This document shows positions 5,919 to 6,495 of a stretch of 6,495 bases of DNA, in pieces. Origin of the DNA: Conexibacter sp. (lineage in GTDB: Bacteria > Actinomycetota > Thermoleophilia > Solirubrobacterales > Solirubrobacteraceae). The number at the start of each line of letters is the position of its first letter. The first letter of the stretch is position 1. The notes under the pieces are model-generated. The model ran no database searches. It was not told where the DNA came from and saw nothing but the letters and a program-made list of their open reading frames with translations. The stretch spans positions 1 through 6,495 of the forward strand of contig JAOPZD010000350.1 of NCBI GenBank assembly GCA_025964295.1, given 5' to 3'. The translations under genes were made by a program, and so were the position numbers.

Positions 5919-6495
5919 ATGGCGACGAGGCTCGCGGCTCCGGTGCAGGGGTCGAGCGACGTTGACGGAGAAGTGCTGGTAGAAGGCGTGACCCGCCGGT
6001 TCGGCGACGTCGTCGCGCTGCGCGACGTGTCGCTGCGGGCCGGCGTCGGCGAGGTCGTCGCGGTCGTCGGGGCGAGCGGCAGCGGGAAGTCGACGCTGCT
6101 GGAGCTGGTCTGCGGGCTGCAGGCGCCGGACGCGGGCCGCGTGCGCGCGGGGCGTGCCGTCCTGATGCCCCAGCGCGACCTCCTCCTGCCCTGGCTGGAC
6201 GCGCGCGACAACGCCGCGCTGCCGCTGCGGCTGGCGGGCGTCAGGCGCGACCCGGCGCGCGAGCGCGCGCACGCGCTGCTGACCCAGCTGGGGCTCGAGG
6301 GCTTCGAGGGCGCGCGCACGTGGGAGCTGTCGGGCGGCATGCGCCAGCGGGTCGCGGTCGCCCGGACGCTCCTGGCCGGCGCGCCGATCCTGTGCCTCGA
6401 CGAGCCGTTCGGCGCGCTGGACGCGATCACCCGCGCCGACGCCCAGGCGTGGCTGGCCGGCGTGCTGGCCGCGACGCCGCGGACGGTCCTGCTGG
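5919..6495 (+). CDS. ABC transporter ATP-binding protein, probable thiamine/pyrimidine-precursor uptake (ThiZ-like), cut by window edge
   Basis: This is the cytoplasmic ATPase subunit of an ABC importer in the nitrate/sulfonate/taurine (NrtD/SsuB/TauB) group; the first 192 residues are present. Walker A is GASGSGKST (51-59). The Q-loop MPQRDLLLPW (83-92) has the LLPW signature of this group. The ABC signature is LSGGMRQR (137-144), Walker B is ILCLDE (157-162) and the D-loop is GALD (165-168). The switch histidine lies beyond the edge. The N-terminus has an extra variable segment of about 18 residues before the first strand. The TPP riboswitch in front implies thiamine-repressed expression, so the cargo is most likely thiamine or an HMP-type pyrimidine precursor, as for ThiXYZ. 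Permease and binding-protein genes should follow to the right. The ATPase call is certain; ThiZ-like function is inferred from the riboswitch. Confidence 0.92.
   Translation, partial: MATRLAAPVQGSSDVDGEVLVEGVTRRFGDVVALRDVSLRAGVGEVVAVVGASGSGKSTLLELVCGLQAPDAGRVRAGRAVLMPQRDLLLPWLDARDNAALPLRLAGVRRDPARERAHALLTQLGLEGFEGARTWELSGGMRQRVAVARTLLAGAPILCLDEPFGALDAITRADAQAWLAGVLAATPRTVLL

Noticed and set aside
3972..6272. 766-codon minus-strand frame opposite ggt and the ABC ATPase
   Set aside because: It runs across two well-supported plus-strand genes and the riboswitch, and its product is Arg/Ala/Gly/Asp-rich without recognisable domains.
1..6495. CRISPR array, insertion sequence, tRNA or phage attachment site
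   Set aside because: No regularly spaced repeats, transposase motifs, cloverleaf-like segments or flanking direct repeats were seen on either strand.

Overview
This window is GC-rich throughout, with strong G/C bias at third codon positions and long spurious antisense frames. It looks like chromosomal DNA of a high-GC actinobacterium. The TAGnnT-type -10 boxes placed at start codons and the protein families would suit the Thermoleophilia/Solirubrobacterales, but that placement is an inference and no marker gene is present.

Layout. Bases 1-1411 (minus strand) hold nearly all of a 14-helix DHA2/EmrB-QacA-type drug:proton antiporter, whose last codons run off the left edge. Just upstream on the same strand (1447-1641) is a 64-residue protein with two predicted membrane helices, probably co-transcribed with the antiporter. 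A 45-bp divergent gap (1642-1686) carries back-to-back -10 boxes that place both transcripts within a few bases of the start codons, so both may be leaderless. To the right (plus strand) are a CoxD-type MoxR AAA+ ATPase (1687-2589) and an overlapping CoxE-type von Willebrand A protein (2570-3994), which form a chaperone pair. A 43-bp gap with two inverted repeats follows, then a secreted gamma-glutamyltranspeptidase (4038-5804).

The last unit begins with a -10 box that reuses the ggt stop codon. It reads into a TPP riboswitch (about 5827-5914) whose 3' conserved box is also the Shine-Dalgarno sequence of the next gene (5919 to the right edge). That gene is an NrtD/SsuB/TauB-type ABC ATPase, most likely the energy subunit of an uptake system for thiamine or a pyrimidine precursor.

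How they work together. MoxR and the VWA protein almost certainly act as a pair, remodelling or loading metal into a client that is not encoded here; no CO-dehydrogenase structural gene is visible. The transpeptidase hydrolyses extracytoplasmic gamma-glutamyl compounds and has no obvious link to its neighbours. The riboswitch-ATPase unit is the start of a thiamine-salvage transport operon. I found no CRISPR array, insertion sequence, tRNA, rRNA or phage gene. No stretch over 300 bases lacks a gene. The most interesting points are regulatory (start-codon promoters, the stop/-10 overlap, the SD inside the riboswitch) plus the orphan MoxR-VWA pair; I do not see convincing evidence for a wholly new system.
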